Source: Trinickia caryophylli (GTDB lineage: Bacteria > Pseudomonadota > Gammaproteobacteria > Burkholderiales > Burkholderiaceae). From it: a stretch of DNA of 64,000 nucleotides. Of the stretch, positions 10,684 to 21,953 are shown piece after piece (position 1 is the first letter of the stretch; the number at the start of each line of letters is the position of its first letter). The translations under genes and the position numbers were made by a program. The notes beneath the pieces are model-generated. The model was not told the DNA's origin and searched no databases. It saw nothing but the letters and a program-made list of their open reading frames with translations. The stretch spans positions 1,736,001 to 1,800,000 of the forward strand of contig NZ_CP139970.1 of the NCBI RefSeq assembly GCF_034424545.1, given 5' to 3'.

Positions 10684-11118
10684 TTACTCGGCGAACGAGC
10701 CGCCGGCCGCTTCGATGGCCGCACGTGCGCCCTTCGTAGCACCGAGACCCTTCACGACGATCTTGCGCGAGATTTCGCCCGTGGCGATGATCTTCGCGGT
10801 CTTCGTCAATTCGCTGACGAGGCCGGCTTGCTTCAGCGCGAGCAGGTCGATTTCGTCGACCGGCAATGCCTGCAGATCGCCCAGGCGCACTTCACCGACG
10901 AATTCCTTCGTCAGCGAGGTGAACCCGCGCTTCGGCAGACGACGCTGCAGCGGCATTTGACCGCCTTCGAAGCCAACCTTGTGAAAGCCGCCCGAGCGCG
11001 ACTTCTGACCCTTGTGACCGCGGCCAGCCGTCTTGCCAAGGCCCGAGCCGATGCCACGACCGACGCGACGCTTCGCGTGCTTGGCGCCTTCGGCGGGCTT
11101 CAGGTTATTCAATTCCAT
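10684..11118 (-). CDS. rplO: 50S ribosomal protein L15
   Basis: A 144-residue protein of the large subunit with the Gly/Lys/Arg-rich N-terminal tail ([20 protein letters not shown]) that reaches into 23S rRNA, and the globular end [21 protein letters not shown]. The ATG at 11118 follows GAGGAG by six bases. A TTG two codons earlier is too close to that site to be the start. Confidence 0.96.
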   Translation of the reverse strand: MELNNLKPAEGAKHAKRRVGRGIGSGLGKTAGRGHKGQKSRSGGFHKVGFEGGQMPLQRRLPKRGFTSLTKEFVGEVRLGDLQALPVDEIDLLALKQAGLVSELTKTAKIIATGEISRKIVVKGLGATKGARAAIEAAGGSFAE

Positions 11119-11144
11119 ATTCAACTCCTCGATTCCCTGAGCGC

Positions 11145-11327
11145 TTAGGCGATGACCTTAACGAGGTACGAGACCTTGTTGATCATGCCGCGCACGGCGG
11201 GCGTGTCTTGCAGTTCGCTGACCGAGTTGAGTCGGCGCAGGCCCAGGCCACGCACCGTGGCACGGTGCGATTCGCGGGTCCCAATCAGGCTCTTGACGAG
11301 CTGAACCTTGACAGTTTTTTCAGACAT
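11145..11327 (-). CDS. rpmD: 50S ribosomal protein L30
   Basis: A short 60-residue protein, [17 protein letters not shown] through to [11 protein letters not shown]. It is typical of bacterial L30 with the QLVKSLIG strand and [14 protein letters not shown]. The longer open frame upstream is just read-through across rpsE. It lies between rpsE and rplO with tight spacing. Confidence 0.95.
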
Positions 11328-11343
11328 GGTGACCACCCAGGCT

Positions 11344-11862
11344 TTAGCCCAAAATTTCTTCGACCGACTTGCCACGCTTGGCGGCGATGTCACCCGGCGT
11401 CGACTGCTTACGCAAACCGTCGAGCGTCGCACGAACGAGGTTGTACGGGTTCGTCGAACCGTGGCTCTTCGCCACGACGTTCTGCACACCCATCACGTCG
11501 AACACAGCGCGCATCGGACCGCCGGCGATCACGCCGGTACCGTCCTTCGCGGGCGCGAGGAGGACCGTCGACGCGCCATGCTTGCCGTGCACTTCGTGCT
11601 GCAGCGTACCGTTCTTGAGCGGCACCTTGAACATGTTGCGGCGGGCCTGCTCCATTGCCTTCTGAACGGCGACCGGCACTTCCTTCGCCTTGCCCTTGCC
11701 CATGCCGACGCGGCCATCGCCGTCGCCAACCACGGTCAGTGCGGCGAAGCCGAGAATACGGCCACCCTTCACGACCTTGGTCACGCGGTTGACCGAGATC
11801 ATTTTTTCGCGAAGGCCGTCGTCGCGTTCGTCAGCCTGAACTTTCGCTTGCATCTTTGCCAT
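11344..11862 (-). CDS. rpsE: 30S ribosomal protein S5
   Basis: A 172-residue protein with the double-stranded-RNA-like N-terminal domain ([31 protein letters not shown]) and the C-terminal domain ending [12 protein letters not shown]5 helps decoding accuracy and lies at the mRNA entry site. It sits between rplR and rpmD in the spc operon. Confidence 0.97.
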
Positions 11863-11876
11863 GACGAATTCTTCCC

Positions 11877-12242
11877 TTAGAACTTGAGCCCGGCTTCGCG
11901 CGCCGCATCAGCCAGCGCCTTCACGCGGCCGTGGTAGCGGAAACCCGAGCGGTCGAAGGCGACGGATTCGATGCCGGCAGCCTTGGCTTTCTCCGCGATG
12001 CGCTTGCCAATCAGCGTGGCAGCGGCGACATTGCCGCCCTTGCCCGATTGATCGGCGAGCTGAGCGCGCACTTCGGCTTCGAGCGTCGACGCGCTGGCCA
12101 GCACCTTGGTGCCGCAGGGCGAAAACACTTGCGCGTAGATGTGCGTGTTCGTGCGGTGCACGGCAAGGCGCGCGACCTGCAGTTCGGCGATCTTGATACG
12201 CGTCTGACGAGCGCGGCGCAGGCGAGATTGAGTCTTATCCAT
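11877..12242 (-). CDS. rplR: 50S ribosomal protein L18
   Basis: A 121-residue 5S rRNA-binding protein. Landmarks are the basic N-terminus [15 protein letters not shown], the strand [15 protein letters not shown] and the end [30 protein letters not shown] helix. Twelve bases after rplF. Confidence 0.96.
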   Translation of the reverse strand: MDKTQSRLRRARQTRIKIAELQVARLAVHRTNTHIYAQVFSPCGTKVLASASTLEAEVRAQLADQSGKGGNVAAATLIGKRIAEKAKAAGIESVAFDRSGFRYHGRVKALADAAREAGLKF

Positions 12243-12254
12243 GATTGCGCACCC

Positions 12255-12785
12255 TTACTTCTTCTTCGTTTCTTTGAGGATCACAACCTCGTCGGCATAG
12301 CGCACGCCCTTGCCCTTATAGGGCTCAGGCGGACGATAGCCGCGCACTTCGGCTGCGACTTGGCCGACTTTCTGCTTGTCGATCCCCTTGATCACGATTT
12401 CCGTTTGCGTCGGAGTTTCCGCCTTCACACCTTCGGGCATTTGATGCACGACGGGATGCGAGAAACCCAGCGACAGGTTGAGCTTGTCGCCTTGCGCTTG
12501 CGCACGATACCCCACGCCGACGAGGGAGAGCTTGCGCTCGAACCCCTTCGTCACGCCGTGCACCATGTTCGCGACGATCGCGCGCATCGTGCCCGACATC
12601 GCGTTCGCCTCACGGCTCTCGTCGACGGGCTCGAACTTCAGGAACGCACCGTCGACCACGATGTTCACGAGCTTGTTGAGAGCTTGCGAAATCGTACCGA
12701 GCGCGCCCTTCACGGTGATGAGACCGTCAGCGATCTTCACTTCGGCGCCTTGCAGCGCAACCGGGCTTTTACCTACTCGAGACAT
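12255..12785 (-). CDS. rplF: 50S ribosomal protein L6
   Basis: A 176-residue protein with two similar domains, starting [18 protein letters not shown]. It contains [20 protein letters not shown] and the C-terminal [15 protein letters not shown] motif. L6 lies near the factor-binding site of the 50S subunit. Part of the spc operon between rpsH and rplR. Confidence 0.97.
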   Translation of the reverse strand: MSRVGKSPVALQGAEVKIADGLITVKGALGTISQALNKLVNIVVDGAFLKFEPVDESREANAMSGTMRAIVANMVHGVTKGFERKLSLVGVGYRAQAQGDKLNLSLGFSHPVVHQMPEGVKAETPTQTEIVIKGIDKQKVGQVAAEVRGYRPPEPYKGKGVRYADEVVILKETKKK

Positions 12786-12806
12786 GTTTCCTCTCCTCTT
12801 TCGGCG

Positions 12807-13202
12807 TTAAGCGACGTAGCAGATGACTTCACCGCCGACGCCGTTTGCACGCGCCTTGCGATCGGTCATCACACCCTTGGGCGTCGAGACGATCGCCACA
12901 CCGAGGCCATTCATGACCTGCGGGATGTCGTTGCGACCGCGGTACACGCGCAGGCCGGGCTTCGAGACGCGCTCGAGGCGCTCGATGACCGGACGGCCCG
13001 CGTAGTACTTCAACGCGATGTTCAATTCCGCCTTCACACCATCCGACTTCACAGCGAAGTCGTCGATATAGCCTTCGTCCTTCAGGACTTGTGCAATCGC
13101 CACCTTCACTTTCGACGAGGGCATCGTCACCGAGACTTTCTCGACCATCTGCGCGTTGCGGATGCGAGTCAGCATATCGGCGATAGGATCACTCATGCTC
13201 AT
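12807..13202 (-). CDS. rpsH: 30S ribosomal protein S8
   Basis: A 131-residue primary 16S binder, [20 protein letters not shown] to [11 protein letters not shown], with the C-terminal RNA-binding segment [18 protein letters not shown]. In E. coli S8 represses the spc operon; I did not model the target structure here. Two ATG codons are in phase at the start and the first gives the usual length. Confidence 0.97.
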   Translation of the reverse strand: MSMSDPIADMLTRIRNAQMVEKVSVTMPSSKVKVAIAQVLKDEGYIDDFAVKSDGVKAELNIALKYYAGRPVIERLERVSKPGLRVYRGRNDIPQVMNGLGVAIVSTPKGVMTDRKARANGVGGEVICYVA

Positions 13203-13216
13203 TTATGTTTCTCCTA

Positions 13217-13522
13217 TTACCAGCTCGCCTTGGTGAGGCCGGGGATCTCGCCGCGGAACGCGATTTCACGAATCTTGTTGCGTGCCAGTCCGAATTTGCG
13301 GAACGTGCCGCGCGGACGGCCCGTGATCGCGCAGCGATTGCGCTTGCGCGTCGGGTTCGCATTGCGGGGCAGTTGTTGCAGCTCGAGGCGAGCTGCGTAG
13401 CGCTCTTCTTCCGACTTCGATTGGTCGTCGATGATCGCCTTCAGCGCTTCGCGCTTCGGTGCGAACTTCGCAGCCAGGCGGGCGCGCTTCTTTTCACGTT
13501 CGATCAGTGCCAGTTTAGCCAC
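13217..13522 (-). CDS. rpsN: 30S ribosomal protein S14 (long, zinc-free form)
   Basis: A 101-residue protein. Its C-terminal half reads [27 protein letters not shown] sequence with a single cysteine, so the zinc-binding CxxC pairs of the short form are absent. It ends LTKASW as expected. It follows rplE by only 7 bases. Confidence 0.96.
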   Translation of the reverse strand: MAKLALIEREKKRARLAAKFAPKREALKAIIDDQSKSEEERYAARLELQQLPRNANPTRKRNRCAITGRPRGTFRKFGLARNKIREIAFRGEIPGLTKASW

Positions 13523-13529
13523 GGTAACC

Positions 13530-14069
13530 TCAGTTTCTGAACGGGAACTTGAAGCTGGCGAGCAGTGCCTTGGCTTCGTCGTCAGTCTTCGCAGTCGTCG
13601 TGATGCTGATGTTCAGCCCACGCAGCGCGTCGATCTTGTCGTAGTCGATTTCGGGGAAAATGATCTGCTCTTTCACGCCGATGTTGTAGTTGCCGCGACC
13701 GTCGAACGCACGACCCGACACACCACGGAAGTCACGCACGCGGGGCAGTGCCACCGTGACGAAACGATCGAGGAATTCGTACATCGCGCGGCCACGCAGC
13801 GTGACCATCGCGCCGATCGGGTAACCCTGACGAATCTTGAAGCCGGCAATTGCTTTGCGAGCCTTCGTAACGACAGGCTTCTGGCCGGCGATCTTCGTGA
13901 GGTCGCCCACGGCGGTCTCGATGATCTTCTTGTCCGCGACGGCTTCGCCAAGACCCATGTTCAGGGTGATCTTGGTGATGCGCGGCACTTCCATGACCGA
14001 CTTGTAACCGAACTTCTCGATGAGGCCGGGTACAACCTTCTCTTTGTAAAACTCTTGCAAACGAGCCAT
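13530..14069 (-). CDS. rplE: 50S ribosomal protein L5
   Basis: A 179-residue protein of the central protuberance that binds 5S rRNA and touches P-site tRNA. Landmarks are [35 protein letters not shown] and [19 protein letters not shown]. It lies between rplX and rpsN. Confidence 0.97.
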   Translation of the reverse strand: MARLQEFYKEKVVPGLIEKFGYKSVMEVPRITKITLNMGLGEAVADKKIIETAVGDLTKIAGQKPVVTKARKAIAGFKIRQGYPIGAMVTLRGRAMYEFLDRFVTVALPRVRDFRGVSGRAFDGRGNYNIGVKEQIIFPEIDYDKIDALRGLNISITTTAKTDDEAKALLASFKFPFRN

Positions 14070-14085
14070 TTTTTACTCCGCAGCG

Positions 14086-14394
14086 TCAAGCACCGACCAC
14101 GGCGCCGGTCGTTTTCAGGAAACGGACTTTCTTGCCGTCCTCGACCTTGATGCCAACGCGCGAAGCCTTGCCGTTCGCGTCGACGAGCGCGACGTTCGAA
14201 ACATGCAGCGACATCGCCTTGGCTTCCACACCGCCGGTCGTACCCTTCATCGGGTTCGGCTTCACGTGCTTCTTGACGAGGTTGATGCCCTCGACCGTCA
14301 CACGATCGTCAGCGACGGCGAGCACCACACCGCGCTTGCCCTTGTCCTTGCCGGTAATGACGAGAACTTCGTCACCCTTGCGAATCTTGTTCAT
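14086..14394 (-). CDS. rplX: 50S ribosomal protein L24
   Basis: A 102-residue assembly-initiator protein with the KOW motif near the N-terminus ([20 protein letters not shown]), then [19 protein letters not shown]. It follows rplN by 9 bases. Confidence 0.96.
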   Translation of the reverse strand: MNKIRKGDEVLVITGKDKGKRGVVLAVADDRVTVEGINLVKKHVKPNPMKGTTGGVEAKAMSLHVSNVALVDANGKASRVGIKVEDGKKVRFLKTTGAVVGA

Positions 14395-14403
14395 CGCGAC
14401 TCC

Positions 14404-14772
14404 TTACAGCACTTCCGGCGCGAGCGAAACGATCTTCATGAACCGTTCGCTGCGCAGCTCACGCGTGACCGGCCCGAAGATACGGGTGCCGATGGGCTCG
14501 AGCTTGTTGTTCAGAAGGACGGCGGCATTGCCGTCGAACTTGATCAGTGAGCCGTCCTGGCGGCGCACGCCCTTGGCCGTACGAACGACCACGGCGTTGT
14601 AGATTTCGCCTTTCTTCACGCGCCCGCGCGGCGTTGCCTCTTTGACGCTCACCTTGATGATGTCGCCGATGTTGGCGTAACGACGCTTCGAGCCGCCGAG
14701 CACCTTGATGCACATGACTTCACGCGCACCCGTGTTATCGGCCACTTCAAGCCGAGATTCGGTCTGGATCAT
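14404..14772 (-). CDS. rplN: 50S ribosomal protein L14
   Basis: A 122-residue beta-barrel protein, [20 protein letters not shown] at the start and LAPEVL at the end. L14 lies at the subunit interface. It is the first gene of the spc transcription unit as judged from the promoter 235 bases upstream. Confidence 0.97.
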   Translation of the reverse strand: MIQTESRLEVADNTGAREVMCIKVLGGSKRRYANIGDIIKVSVKEATPRGRVKKGEIYNAVVVRTAKGVRRQDGSLIKFDGNAAVLLNNKLEPIGTRIFGPVTRELRSERFMKIVSLAPEVL

Positions 14773-15195
14773 GGTTTATCTTTCCCAACTTAATCCGCCT
14801 GCACCACCATGGTTCAGCCGGTCAGTCTTGGTCCCGTCAGCCGCGCCGCTGTTACTTCTGGCTGCTCAGCTGCTTGGGTTGGAACAGCAGCGACGGCATG
14901 CGAAACCGCCATCGCAATCGAGTGAATCCTTCACAACGAGCTAGCGCTCGCCGCTTCCCTTCTTCCACTTCGTCCGCAACGGATCCCATAAAGAGGGAAG
15001 ACCGAGATTATAACAAATAACCCCGGTCTTGCAAGCAAAATCTACTGCTATTTCAACGACTTCTGCCGCCGCTCACCGGGCGGTGGGGCTGCGGTAGCCG
15101 TTCGCCCGCCGTTGGCCGCCTTTTTGGGAAAAGCCGGGATCTTCCGACTTCCCCGCCCCTTTCGGGGCCGGCCGCCAGCCAACGGGGCTTGGCGC
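14773..15195 (-). other. Spacer between rpsQ and rplN: spc-operon promoter and leader
   Basis: This 423-base gap has no gene that I can support. It holds the promoter at 15007-15034, a leader of about 228 bases to rplN, and upstream of the promoter a GC-rich hairpin (GCCCC, GAAA-type loop, GGGGC near 15153-15168) that could help end the S10 transcript. Confidence 0.6.
15007..15034 (-). promoter_or_regulatory. Sigma-70-type promoter of the spc operon
   Basis: Reading the minus strand, -35 TTGCAA (15029-15034), a 16-base spacer, and a perfect -10 TATAAT (15007-15012). The start site would be near 15000. Confidence 0.75.
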
Positions 15196-15465
15196 TTAGA
15201 TCACGCGCGCAGCTTCGACCAGGCGCGACACGGTCCAGGCCTTCGTCTTCGAAATCGGACGCGATTCCTGAATTTCGACGAGATCGCCTTCGTTGTACGT
15301 GTTCGCCTCGTCATGCGCGTGGTACTTCTTCGAACGCACGACGTACTTGCCGTAGATCGGGTGCTTCACGCGGTGCTCGACCAGCACGGTGACCGTCTTG
15401 TCCATCTTGTTGCTGACGACCTTGCCGACCAGCGTCCGCTTGAGGGTGTTCACGCTATCGTTCAT
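15196..15465 (-). CDS. rpsQ: 30S ribosomal protein S17
   Basis: An 89-residue OB-fold 16S binder with the family core [19 protein letters not shown] and [16 protein letters not shown]. Its ATG overlaps the rpmC stop (ATGA), so the two are probably coupled. It is the last gene of the S10 unit, followed by the spc promoter region. Confidence 0.96.
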   Translation of the reverse strand: MNDSVNTLKRTLVGKVVSNKMDKTVTVLVEHRVKHPIYGKYVVRSKKYHAHDEANTYNEGDLVEIQESRPISKTKAWTVSRLVEAARVI

Positions 15466-15656
15466 TTCTGGTTCGCCTTCTCGGTCAGGACGGTGCGCAC
15501 GCGCGCGATGTCGCGACGAACCTTCTTCAGCTGGCTCGTATTCGTGAGCTGCTGCGTCGCGAGTTGCATGCGCAGGCCGAATTGCGCTTTCAACAGGTCC
15601 GACAGCTCCTTGTTGAGTGCGTCCTTGTCTTTCTGGTGAAGTTCGGAAGCCTTCAT
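15462..15656 (-). CDS. rpmC: 50S ribosomal protein L29
   Basis: A 64-residue two-helix protein near the tunnel exit, [20 protein letters not shown] and the family segment [20 protein letters not shown]. It overlaps rpsQ by 4 bases and follows rplP by 9. Confidence 0.96.
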   Translation of the reverse strand: MKASELHQKDKDALNKELSDLLKAQFGLRMQLATQQLTNTSQLKKVRRDIARVRTVLTEKANQK

Positions 15657-15665
15657 CTTTGCTCC

Positions 15666-16082
15666 TTAGGCGCCGAGCTGGCGAACGATGAAGCTCGTCT
15701 TCAGCGGCAGCTTGGCTGCAGCCAGACGGAACGCTTCACGCGCCAACTCTTCGGATACGCCATCCATTTCGTACAGCATCTTGCCCGGCTGAATCTCGGC
15801 GACGTAGTACTCCGGGTTACCCTTACCGTTACCCATCCGTACTTCGGCCGGCTTTTGCGAGATCGGCTTGTCCGGGAAAATGCGAATCCAGATGCGGCCG
15901 CCGCGCTTGATGTGACGCGTCATGGCACGACGCGCCGCCTCGATTTGACGCGCGGTCAAACGGCCGCGACCGATAGCCTTCAGGCCAAACTCACCGAACG
16001 ACACGGCGTTGCCGCGTGTCGCGACGCCGGTGTTACGACCCTTTTGCTCTTTGCGATACTTCCTGCGTTTCGGTTGCAGCAT
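15666..16082 (-). CDS. rplP: 50S ribosomal protein L16
   Basis: A 138-residue protein near the A site and peptidyl transferase centre. Landmarks are [37 protein letters not shown] and [20 protein letters not shown]. It follows rpsC by 2 bases. Confidence 0.97.
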   Translation of the reverse strand: MLQPKRRKYRKEQKGRNTGVATRGNAVSFGEFGLKAIGRGRLTARQIEAARRAMTRHIKRGGRIWIRIFPDKPISQKPAEVRMGNGKGNPEYYVAEIQPGKMLYEMDGVSEELAREAFRLAAAKLPLKTSFIVRQLGA

Positions 16083-16084
16083 CG

Positions 16085-16894
16085 TTATTCTCCAGTCTTG
16101 CCGTCGCCTTCAGGCTTGCCACCGGCACCACCGCGACGCGGGCCACCACGGCGGGCACCCGGTGCCCCACCTTCGCCGTCACGGCGCGGACGACGGTCGC
16201 CCGGGCGTGCGTTACGGCGCGGACGCTTTTCTTCCGGCGCTTCCTCGACGACAGGCGCGTCGTTGCGGCCGAGCGTGTCGCCCTTGTAGACCCACACCTT
16301 CACGCCGATGATGCCGTACGTCGTCTTCGCTTCCGAGGTCGCGTAGTCGATGTCTGCGCGCAGCGTGTGCAGCGGCACGCGGCCTTCGCGGTACCACTCG
16401 GTACGGGCGATTTCGATGCCGTTCAGACGGCCGGCGCTCATGATCTTGATGCCCTGGGCACCAAGACGCATGGCGTTTTGCATCGCACGCTTCATCGCGC
16501 GGCGGAACATGATCCGGCGCTCGAGCTGTTGCGTGATCGAATCGGCGATCAGTTGAGCATCGGTTTCCGGCTTGCGGATTTCCTCGATGTTGACGTGGAC
16601 CGGCACGCCCATGCGGCGCTGCAGTTCCGACTTCAACAGTTCGATATCCTCACCCTTCTTGCCGATGACGACGCCAGGACGCGAGCTGAAAATCGTGATG
16701 CGCGCGTTCTTCGCCGGACGCTCGATGACCACGCGGCCAACCGAAGCGTTCTTCAGCTTCTTCTTCAAATACTCACGAACACCGATGTCTTCCTGGAGCA
16801 TCGCCGCGAAATTGTTGTTGTTCGCGTACCAACGCGAAGCCCAATTGCGGCTGACGGCCAGACGGAAGCCAGTCGGATGAATTTTCTGTCCCAT
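16085..16894 (-). CDS. rpsC: 30S ribosomal protein S3 with Arg/Gly-rich C-terminal tail
   Basis: A 269-residue protein lining the mRNA entry tunnel. The KH domain is seen in [20 protein letters not shown], and the C-terminal domain in [20 protein letters not shown]. After about residue 220 it carries a disordered Arg/Gly/Pro-rich extension ([10 protein letters not shown] and similar), longer than in E. coli but normal for Burkholderia relatives. It lies between rplV and rplP. Confidence 0.97.
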   Translation of the reverse strand: MGQKIHPTGFRLAVSRNWASRWYANNNNFAAMLQEDIGVREYLKKKLKNASVGRVVIERPAKNARITIFSSRPGVVIGKKGEDIELLKSELQRRMGVPVHVNIEEIRKPETDAQLIADSITQQLERRIMFRRAMKRAMQNAMRLGAQGIKIMSAGRLNGIEIARTEWYREGRVPLHTLRADIDYATSEAKTTYGIIGVKVWVYKGDTLGRNDAPVVEEAPEEKRPRRNARPGDRRPRRDGEGGAPGARRGGPRRGGAGGKPEGDGKTGE

Positions 16895-16905
16895 CGTGTG
16901 ACCCC

Positions 16906-17235
16906 TTAATTCCCGACCGTCACAGTGATGTGACAGGATTGCTTCTCGATGCGATTGCCGCGGCCTTTGGCGCGCGCGGTAAAACGCTTCAGCGAGGCGG
17001 CCTTGTCGACGTAGATGCTCTTGATCTTGAGCTCGTCGATATCGGCGCCTTCGTTGTGCTCCGCATTCGCGATCGCCGACAGCACGACCTTCTTCACGAT
17101 GCCAGCCGCCTTCTTCGGCGAGAACGTCAGGACGTTCAGCGCCTTGTCGACCGGCAAACCGCGGATCTGGTCGGCCACAAGGCGCGTTTTCTGCGCCGAG
17201 ATGCGGGCACCGCGATGAATTGCTTTCACTTCCAT
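16906..17235 (-). CDS. rplV: 50S ribosomal protein L22
   Basis: A 109-residue protein whose beta-hairpin lines the exit tunnel. Landmarks are [19 protein letters not shown] and the hairpin [18 protein letters not shown] see no insertion or deletion in the hairpin of the kind linked to macrolide resistance. It follows rpsS by 12 bases. Confidence 0.97.
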
Positions 17236-17247
17236 CTTGATTGCCCC

Positions 17248-17523
17248 TTATTTCTTGGCCTTCTTGTCGGCCGCGTGACCCTTGAACGTACGGGTCAGTG
17301 CGAACTCGCCAAGCTTATGGCCGACCATGTTTTCCGAGATGTACACCGGAACGTGTTGACGGCCGTTGTGGACGGCGATCGTCAGGCCGATGAAGTCCGG
17401 GAGAATCGTCGAACGACGTGACCAGGTCTTGATCGGCTTCTTGTCGCGCGAAGCTGCAGCCGCCTCAACTTTCTTCAGCAAATGGGCGTCGCAGAACGGA
17501 CCTTTTTTAACAGAACGTGCCAT
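17248..17523 (-). CDS. rpsS: 30S ribosomal protein S19
   Basis: A 91-residue head protein that pairs with S13, [19 protein letters not shown], with the family segment [19 protein letters not shown] and [15 protein letters not shown]. It follows rplB by 10 bases. Confidence 0.97.
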
Positions 17524-17533
17524 TGCCTACTCC

Positions 17534-18361
17534 TTAACGCTTGTGACGGCGCTGGACGATCATCGTCGTCGTGCGCTTGTTGCTGCGGGTGCGATAGCCC
17601 TTCGTCTGCTGACCCCACGGGCTCACCGGATGGCGGCCTGCAGCGGTACGGCCTTCGCCGCCGCCGTGCGGGTGATCGACCGGGTTCATCGCCACGCCAC
17701 GCACCGTCGGACGGATACCGCGCCAGCGGTTTGCGCCAGCCTTGCCGATCTGACGCAGGCTGTGCTCTTCGTTGCCCACTTCACCGATCGTCGCGCGGCA
17801 CTCGATGTGCACGCGGCGGATTTCGCCCGAGCGCAGACGAACCTGCGCGTAGGTGCCTTCACGTGCCAGCAGCATCGCCGAGGTACCGGCCGAACGCGCC
17901 ATTTGCGCGCCCTTGCCCGGCAGCATTTCGATGCAGTGGATCGTCGTACCGACCGGGATGTTGCGGATCGGCAGCGTGTTGCCCGCGCGGATCGGCGCTT
18001 CGGAGCCAGACATCAGCTGCTGGCCGACCGTCATGCCCTTCGACGCGATGATGTAGCGGCGTTCGCCGTCTGCGTACAGCACGAGCGCGATATTCGCGCT
18101 GCGGTTCGGGTCGTACTCGAGACGCTCGACCTTCGCCGGAATGCCGTCTTTCGTGCGACGGAAATCGATGACGCGGTAGTGCTGCTTGTGACCGCCGCCC
18201 TGGTGGCGCGTCGTGATATGGCCGTTGTTGTTACGGCCGGCAGCCTTGCTCTGCGTTTCGAGCAGCGCGGCGTGCGGCTTACCCTTGTGCAGATTCTTGT
18301 TGACCACCTTCACCATCGCGCGGCGACCCGGCGAGGTCGGCTTAACTTTTACGATTGCCAT
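17534..18361 (-). CDS. rplB: 50S ribosomal protein L2
   Basis: A 275-residue protein essential for subunit joining and peptidyl transfer. The conserved histidine lies in the segment [18 protein letters not shown]. The N-terminal OB-like and central SH3-like domains ([20 protein letters not shown]) are complete. It follows rplW by 2 bases. Confidence 0.97.
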   Translation of the reverse strand: MAIVKVKPTSPGRRAMVKVVNKNLHKGKPHAALLETQSKAAGRNNNGHITTRHQGGGHKQHYRVIDFRRTKDGIPAKVERLEYDPNRSANIALVLYADGERRYIIASKGMTVGQQLMSGSEAPIRAGNTLPIRNIPVGTTIHCIEMLPGKGAQMARSAGTSAMLLAREGTYAQVRLRSGEIRRVHIECRATIGEVGNEEHSLRQIGKAGANRWRGIRPTVRGVAMNPVDHPHGGGEGRTAAGRHPVSPWGQQTKGYRTRSNKRTTTMIVQRRHKR

Positions 18362-18363
18362 GA

Positions 18364-18678
18364 TTACTTGGCCTCCGCTTCAAAGTTGATTTCCTGGCCG
18401 GGCTTCAGGCAGACGTACGCCTTCCTCACGTCCTTGCGCTTGCCCATGAAGCGGCCAAAGCGCTTGGCCTTGCCCTTCACGTTCAGCACGTTGACGGAAT
18501 CGACTTCCACCTTGAACAGCAGCTCAACGGCGGCCTTCACTTCCTGCTTCGTCGCATCGGGTGCGATCTCGAACACGACCTGCTCGTTCTTGTCGGCCAC
18601 CAGCGTCGCCTTTTCGGAGATCACCGGCGCGAGCAGGACCTGCATCAAACGATGATCGTTCTTGCGAATCTCGCTCAT
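18364..18678 (-). CDS. rplW: 50S ribosomal protein L23
   Basis: A 104-residue protein at the tunnel exit that docks trigger factor and SRP. Landmarks are [20 protein letters not shown] and the extended loop [20 protein letters not shown]. Its ATG overlaps the rplD stop by 4 bases (ATGA). Confidence 0.97.
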   Translation of the reverse strand: MSEIRKNDHRLMQVLLAPVISEKATLVADKNEQVVFEIAPDATKQEVKAAVELLFKVEVDSVNVLNVKGKAKRFGRFMGKRKDVRKAYVCLKPGQEINFEAEAK

Positions 18679-19295
18679 GACAGCAACTCCTCGATCTGGG
18701 CGACCGCAGCCTTCGTGATCAGCACTTTCTTGAAGTAGATCAGCGAGAGCGGGTCGGCGTAACGCGGCTCGACAACGGCCACATTGGCCAGGTTGCGCGA
18801 CGCGAGGTACAGGTTCTCGTCGACCGTGTCGGTGATGACCAGCACGGAGTCGAGACCCATGGCCTTGAATTTTTCAGCCAGCAGCTTCGTCTTCGGCGCT
18901 TCGAGAACGATGTCATCGACAACCGAGAGGCGGCCTTCACGGGCGAGCTGCGAGAAGATCGAGCAGAGGCCTGCGCGATGCATCTTCTTGTTGACCTTGT
19001 GCGCGAAGTTTTCTTCGGGCGAGTTCGGGAAGATGCGACCACCGCCGCGCCACAGCGGGCTCGACGACATACCGGCACGGGCACGGCCCGTACCCTTCTG
19101 GCGCCATGGCTTCTTGGTCGTGTGCTTGACCTGTTCGCGATCCTTCTGCGCGCGGTTGCCGCTGCGCGCGTTCGCCTGGTAAGCAACGACGATCTGGTGA
19201 ATCAGGGCTTCGTTGTAATCGCGGCCGAACACCACGTCCGACGCGCTCACGCCAGTACCTTCCTGACCATTCGCATTCAGGAGCTTGAGTTCCAT
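18675..19295 (-). CDS. rplD: 50S ribosomal protein L4
   Basis: A 206-residue protein that reaches into the exit tunnel through the loop [20 protein letters not shown]. In E. coli it also represses the S10 operon. Its start shares one base with the rplC stop (TAATG). Confidence 0.97.
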   Translation of the reverse strand: MELKLLNANGQEGTGVSASDVVFGRDYNEALIHQIVVAYQANARSGNRAQKDREQVKHTTKKPWRQKGTGRARAGMSSSPLWRGGGRIFPNSPEENFAHKVNKKMHRAGLCSIFSQLAREGRLSVVDDIVLEAPKTKLLAEKFKAMGLDSVLVITDTVDENLYLASRNLANVAVVEPRYADPLSLIYFKKVLITKAAVAQIEELLS

Positions 19296-19954
19296 TATTT
19301 CGCTCCTTTCACGGCACGCGCCTTCACTGCCGGCGTCACGAAAACTTTGCCACCCTTCGCGCCAGGCACTGCGCCCTTGACGAGCAGCAACTGACGATCG
19401 GCGTCGATACGAGCGATTTCGAGGTTCTGCACCGTGACCGTCTCGTCACCCATGTGACCGGTCATGCGCTTGCCGGGGAACACGCGGCCCGGATCCTGCG
19501 CCATACCGATCGAACCCGGGACATTGTGCGAACGCGAGTTACCGTGCGTTGCGCGGCCCGAGCTGAAGTTGTAGCGCTTGATCGTACCGGCGTAGCCCTT
19601 ACCGATCGACACGCCTTGCACGTCGATCTTCTGACCTACTTCGAAAAGGTCGATACCCACGGGCTTGCCGACAGCGAGCTCGGCAGCCTTTGCGGCATCG
19701 ATCTTGAATTCCTTGAGGATTTCGCCGGCTTCGACACCGGCTTTGGCGAGGTGACCTGCCAGCGGCTTCGTCACGCGCGACGCACGGCGCTTGCCGAAAG
19801 CCACCTGAACGGCGGTATAACCATCCGTTTCAACGGTCTTGATCTGCGTCACGCGGTTGTCGGACACGTCCAGCACGGTGACGGGAATCGAATCCCCTTC
19901 AGCCGTGAAGATACGGGTCATGCCAACCTTGCGACCTACGAGTCCAAGGCTCAT
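19295..19954 (-). CDS. rplC: 50S ribosomal protein L3
   Basis: A 219-residue early-assembly protein, [20 protein letters not shown], with the long loop [20 protein letters not shown] segment that points to the peptidyl transferase centre. The ATG at 19954 follows GGAGAAAACG, so it is preferred to the in-frame ATG four codons earlier. It has its own promoter at 20137-20165. Confidence 0.96.
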   Translation of the reverse strand: MSLGLVGRKVGMTRIFTAEGDSIPVTVLDVSDNRVTQIKTVETDGYTAVQVAFGKRRASRVTKPLAGHLAKAGVEAGEILKEFKIDAAKAAELAVGKPVGIDLFEVGQKIDVQGVSIGKGYAGTIKRYNFSSGRATHGNSRSHNVPGSIGMAQDPGRVFPGKRMTGHMGDETVTVQNLEIARIDADRQLLLVKGAVPGAKGGKVFVTPAVKARAVKGAK

Positions 19955-20136
19955 CGTTTTCTCCATTCCCGACTGCGATTGGCCGGGGCTAATTTACAAG
20001 GTGTCGGCACCGCACAAATGCTTGCCTGCACGCATGTCGAAACCCACCTGACATGCTTCGCCGCAGGCTGCCGCGCGGCACTTGCCGCCCGACAGTTTGG
20101 CACCGACTTTTTGCGCGAATGCGCGAAAAGCCTAGC

Positions 20137-20165
20137 ATTATAGCGAGGCCTTTCTTTTTTCGCAA
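20137..20165 (-). promoter_or_regulatory. Sigma-70-type promoter between rpsJ and rplC
   Basis: On the minus strand, -35 TTGCGA (20160-20165), 17-base spacer, -10 TATAAT (20137-20142). The leader to rplC is about 175 bases and begins with a GCGC/GCGC hairpin flanked by TTTT and AAAA arms (about 20108-20130). Another stem, GCCCGC/GCGGGC at 20186-20210, lies just after the rpsJ stop. Confidence 0.7.
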
Positions 20166-20225
20166 GCAATCAAAGACTTACCGCCGCCCGCCCCGAAATC
20201 CGGAGCGGGCAGCGGCCGCAAACCT

Positions 20226-20540
20226 TTACTGCAGCTTGATCTCGACGTCCACACCGGCCGGCAGATCGAGCTTCATCAACGCGTCGACGGTCTTGTCCGT
20301 CGGGTCGACGATGTCCATCAGGCGCTGGTGCGTGCGAATTTCGAGCTGGTCGCGCGACGTCTTGTTGACGTGCGGCGAGCGCAGGATATCGAAACGCTGG
20401 ATGCGAGTCGGCAGCGGCACCGGGCCACGGACGATCGCGCCAGTCCGCTTCGCCGTCTCGACGATCTCGGCAGCCGACTGATCGATCAGGCGATAGTCGA
20501 AGGCCTTCAGGCGAATGCGGATTTTCTGGTTCTGCTGCAT
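20226..20540 (-). CDS. rpsJ: 30S ribosomal protein S10 (NusE)
   Basis: A 104-residue protein of the small-subunit head that also acts with NusB and NusG in antitermination. Landmarks are [20 protein letters not shown] and [19 protein letters not shown]. The start is preceded by AAGGAATCGCC. It lies 171 bases after tuf and is separated from rplC by a promoter-bearing spacer. Confidence 0.96.
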   Translation of the reverse strand: MQQNQKIRIRLKAFDYRLIDQSAAEIVETAKRTGAIVRGPVPLPTRIQRFDILRSPHVNKTSRDQLEIRTHQRLMDIVDPTDKTVDALMKLDLPAGVDVEIKLQ

Positions 20541-20598
20541 GGCGATTCCTTGGAAAGAGCGAGGCGGCTTTGCACCGCCGAATTAAAGAAAGAACGTA

Positions 20599-20635
20599 GA
20601 GCCGGGTTCACGCCTTGGGGGCGAGCGCCCGGCTC
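20599..20635 (-). terminator. Possible terminator or attenuator between tuf and rpsJ
   Basis: Eight-base stem GAGCCGGG (20599-20606) and CCCGGCTC (20628-20635) with a GC-rich inner loop. On the minus strand it is followed by a T-rich stretch (TACGTTCTTTCTTT). The U-run is broken by C, so termination would be partial. Confidence 0.4.
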
Positions 20636-20711
20636 CGGGCACTGCATTTTGCCGCGACGCGGATCCCGCGCATGCCGTGAGGCCGTGCGCGAAATCCGCG
20701 AATCCTCGATT

Positions 20712-21902
<1,191 letters not shown>

Positions 21903-21953
21903 GATTCGCTTCTTTCAAAAAAGTGGTCGATGAGAAGGATCAGCCGTATGGCT

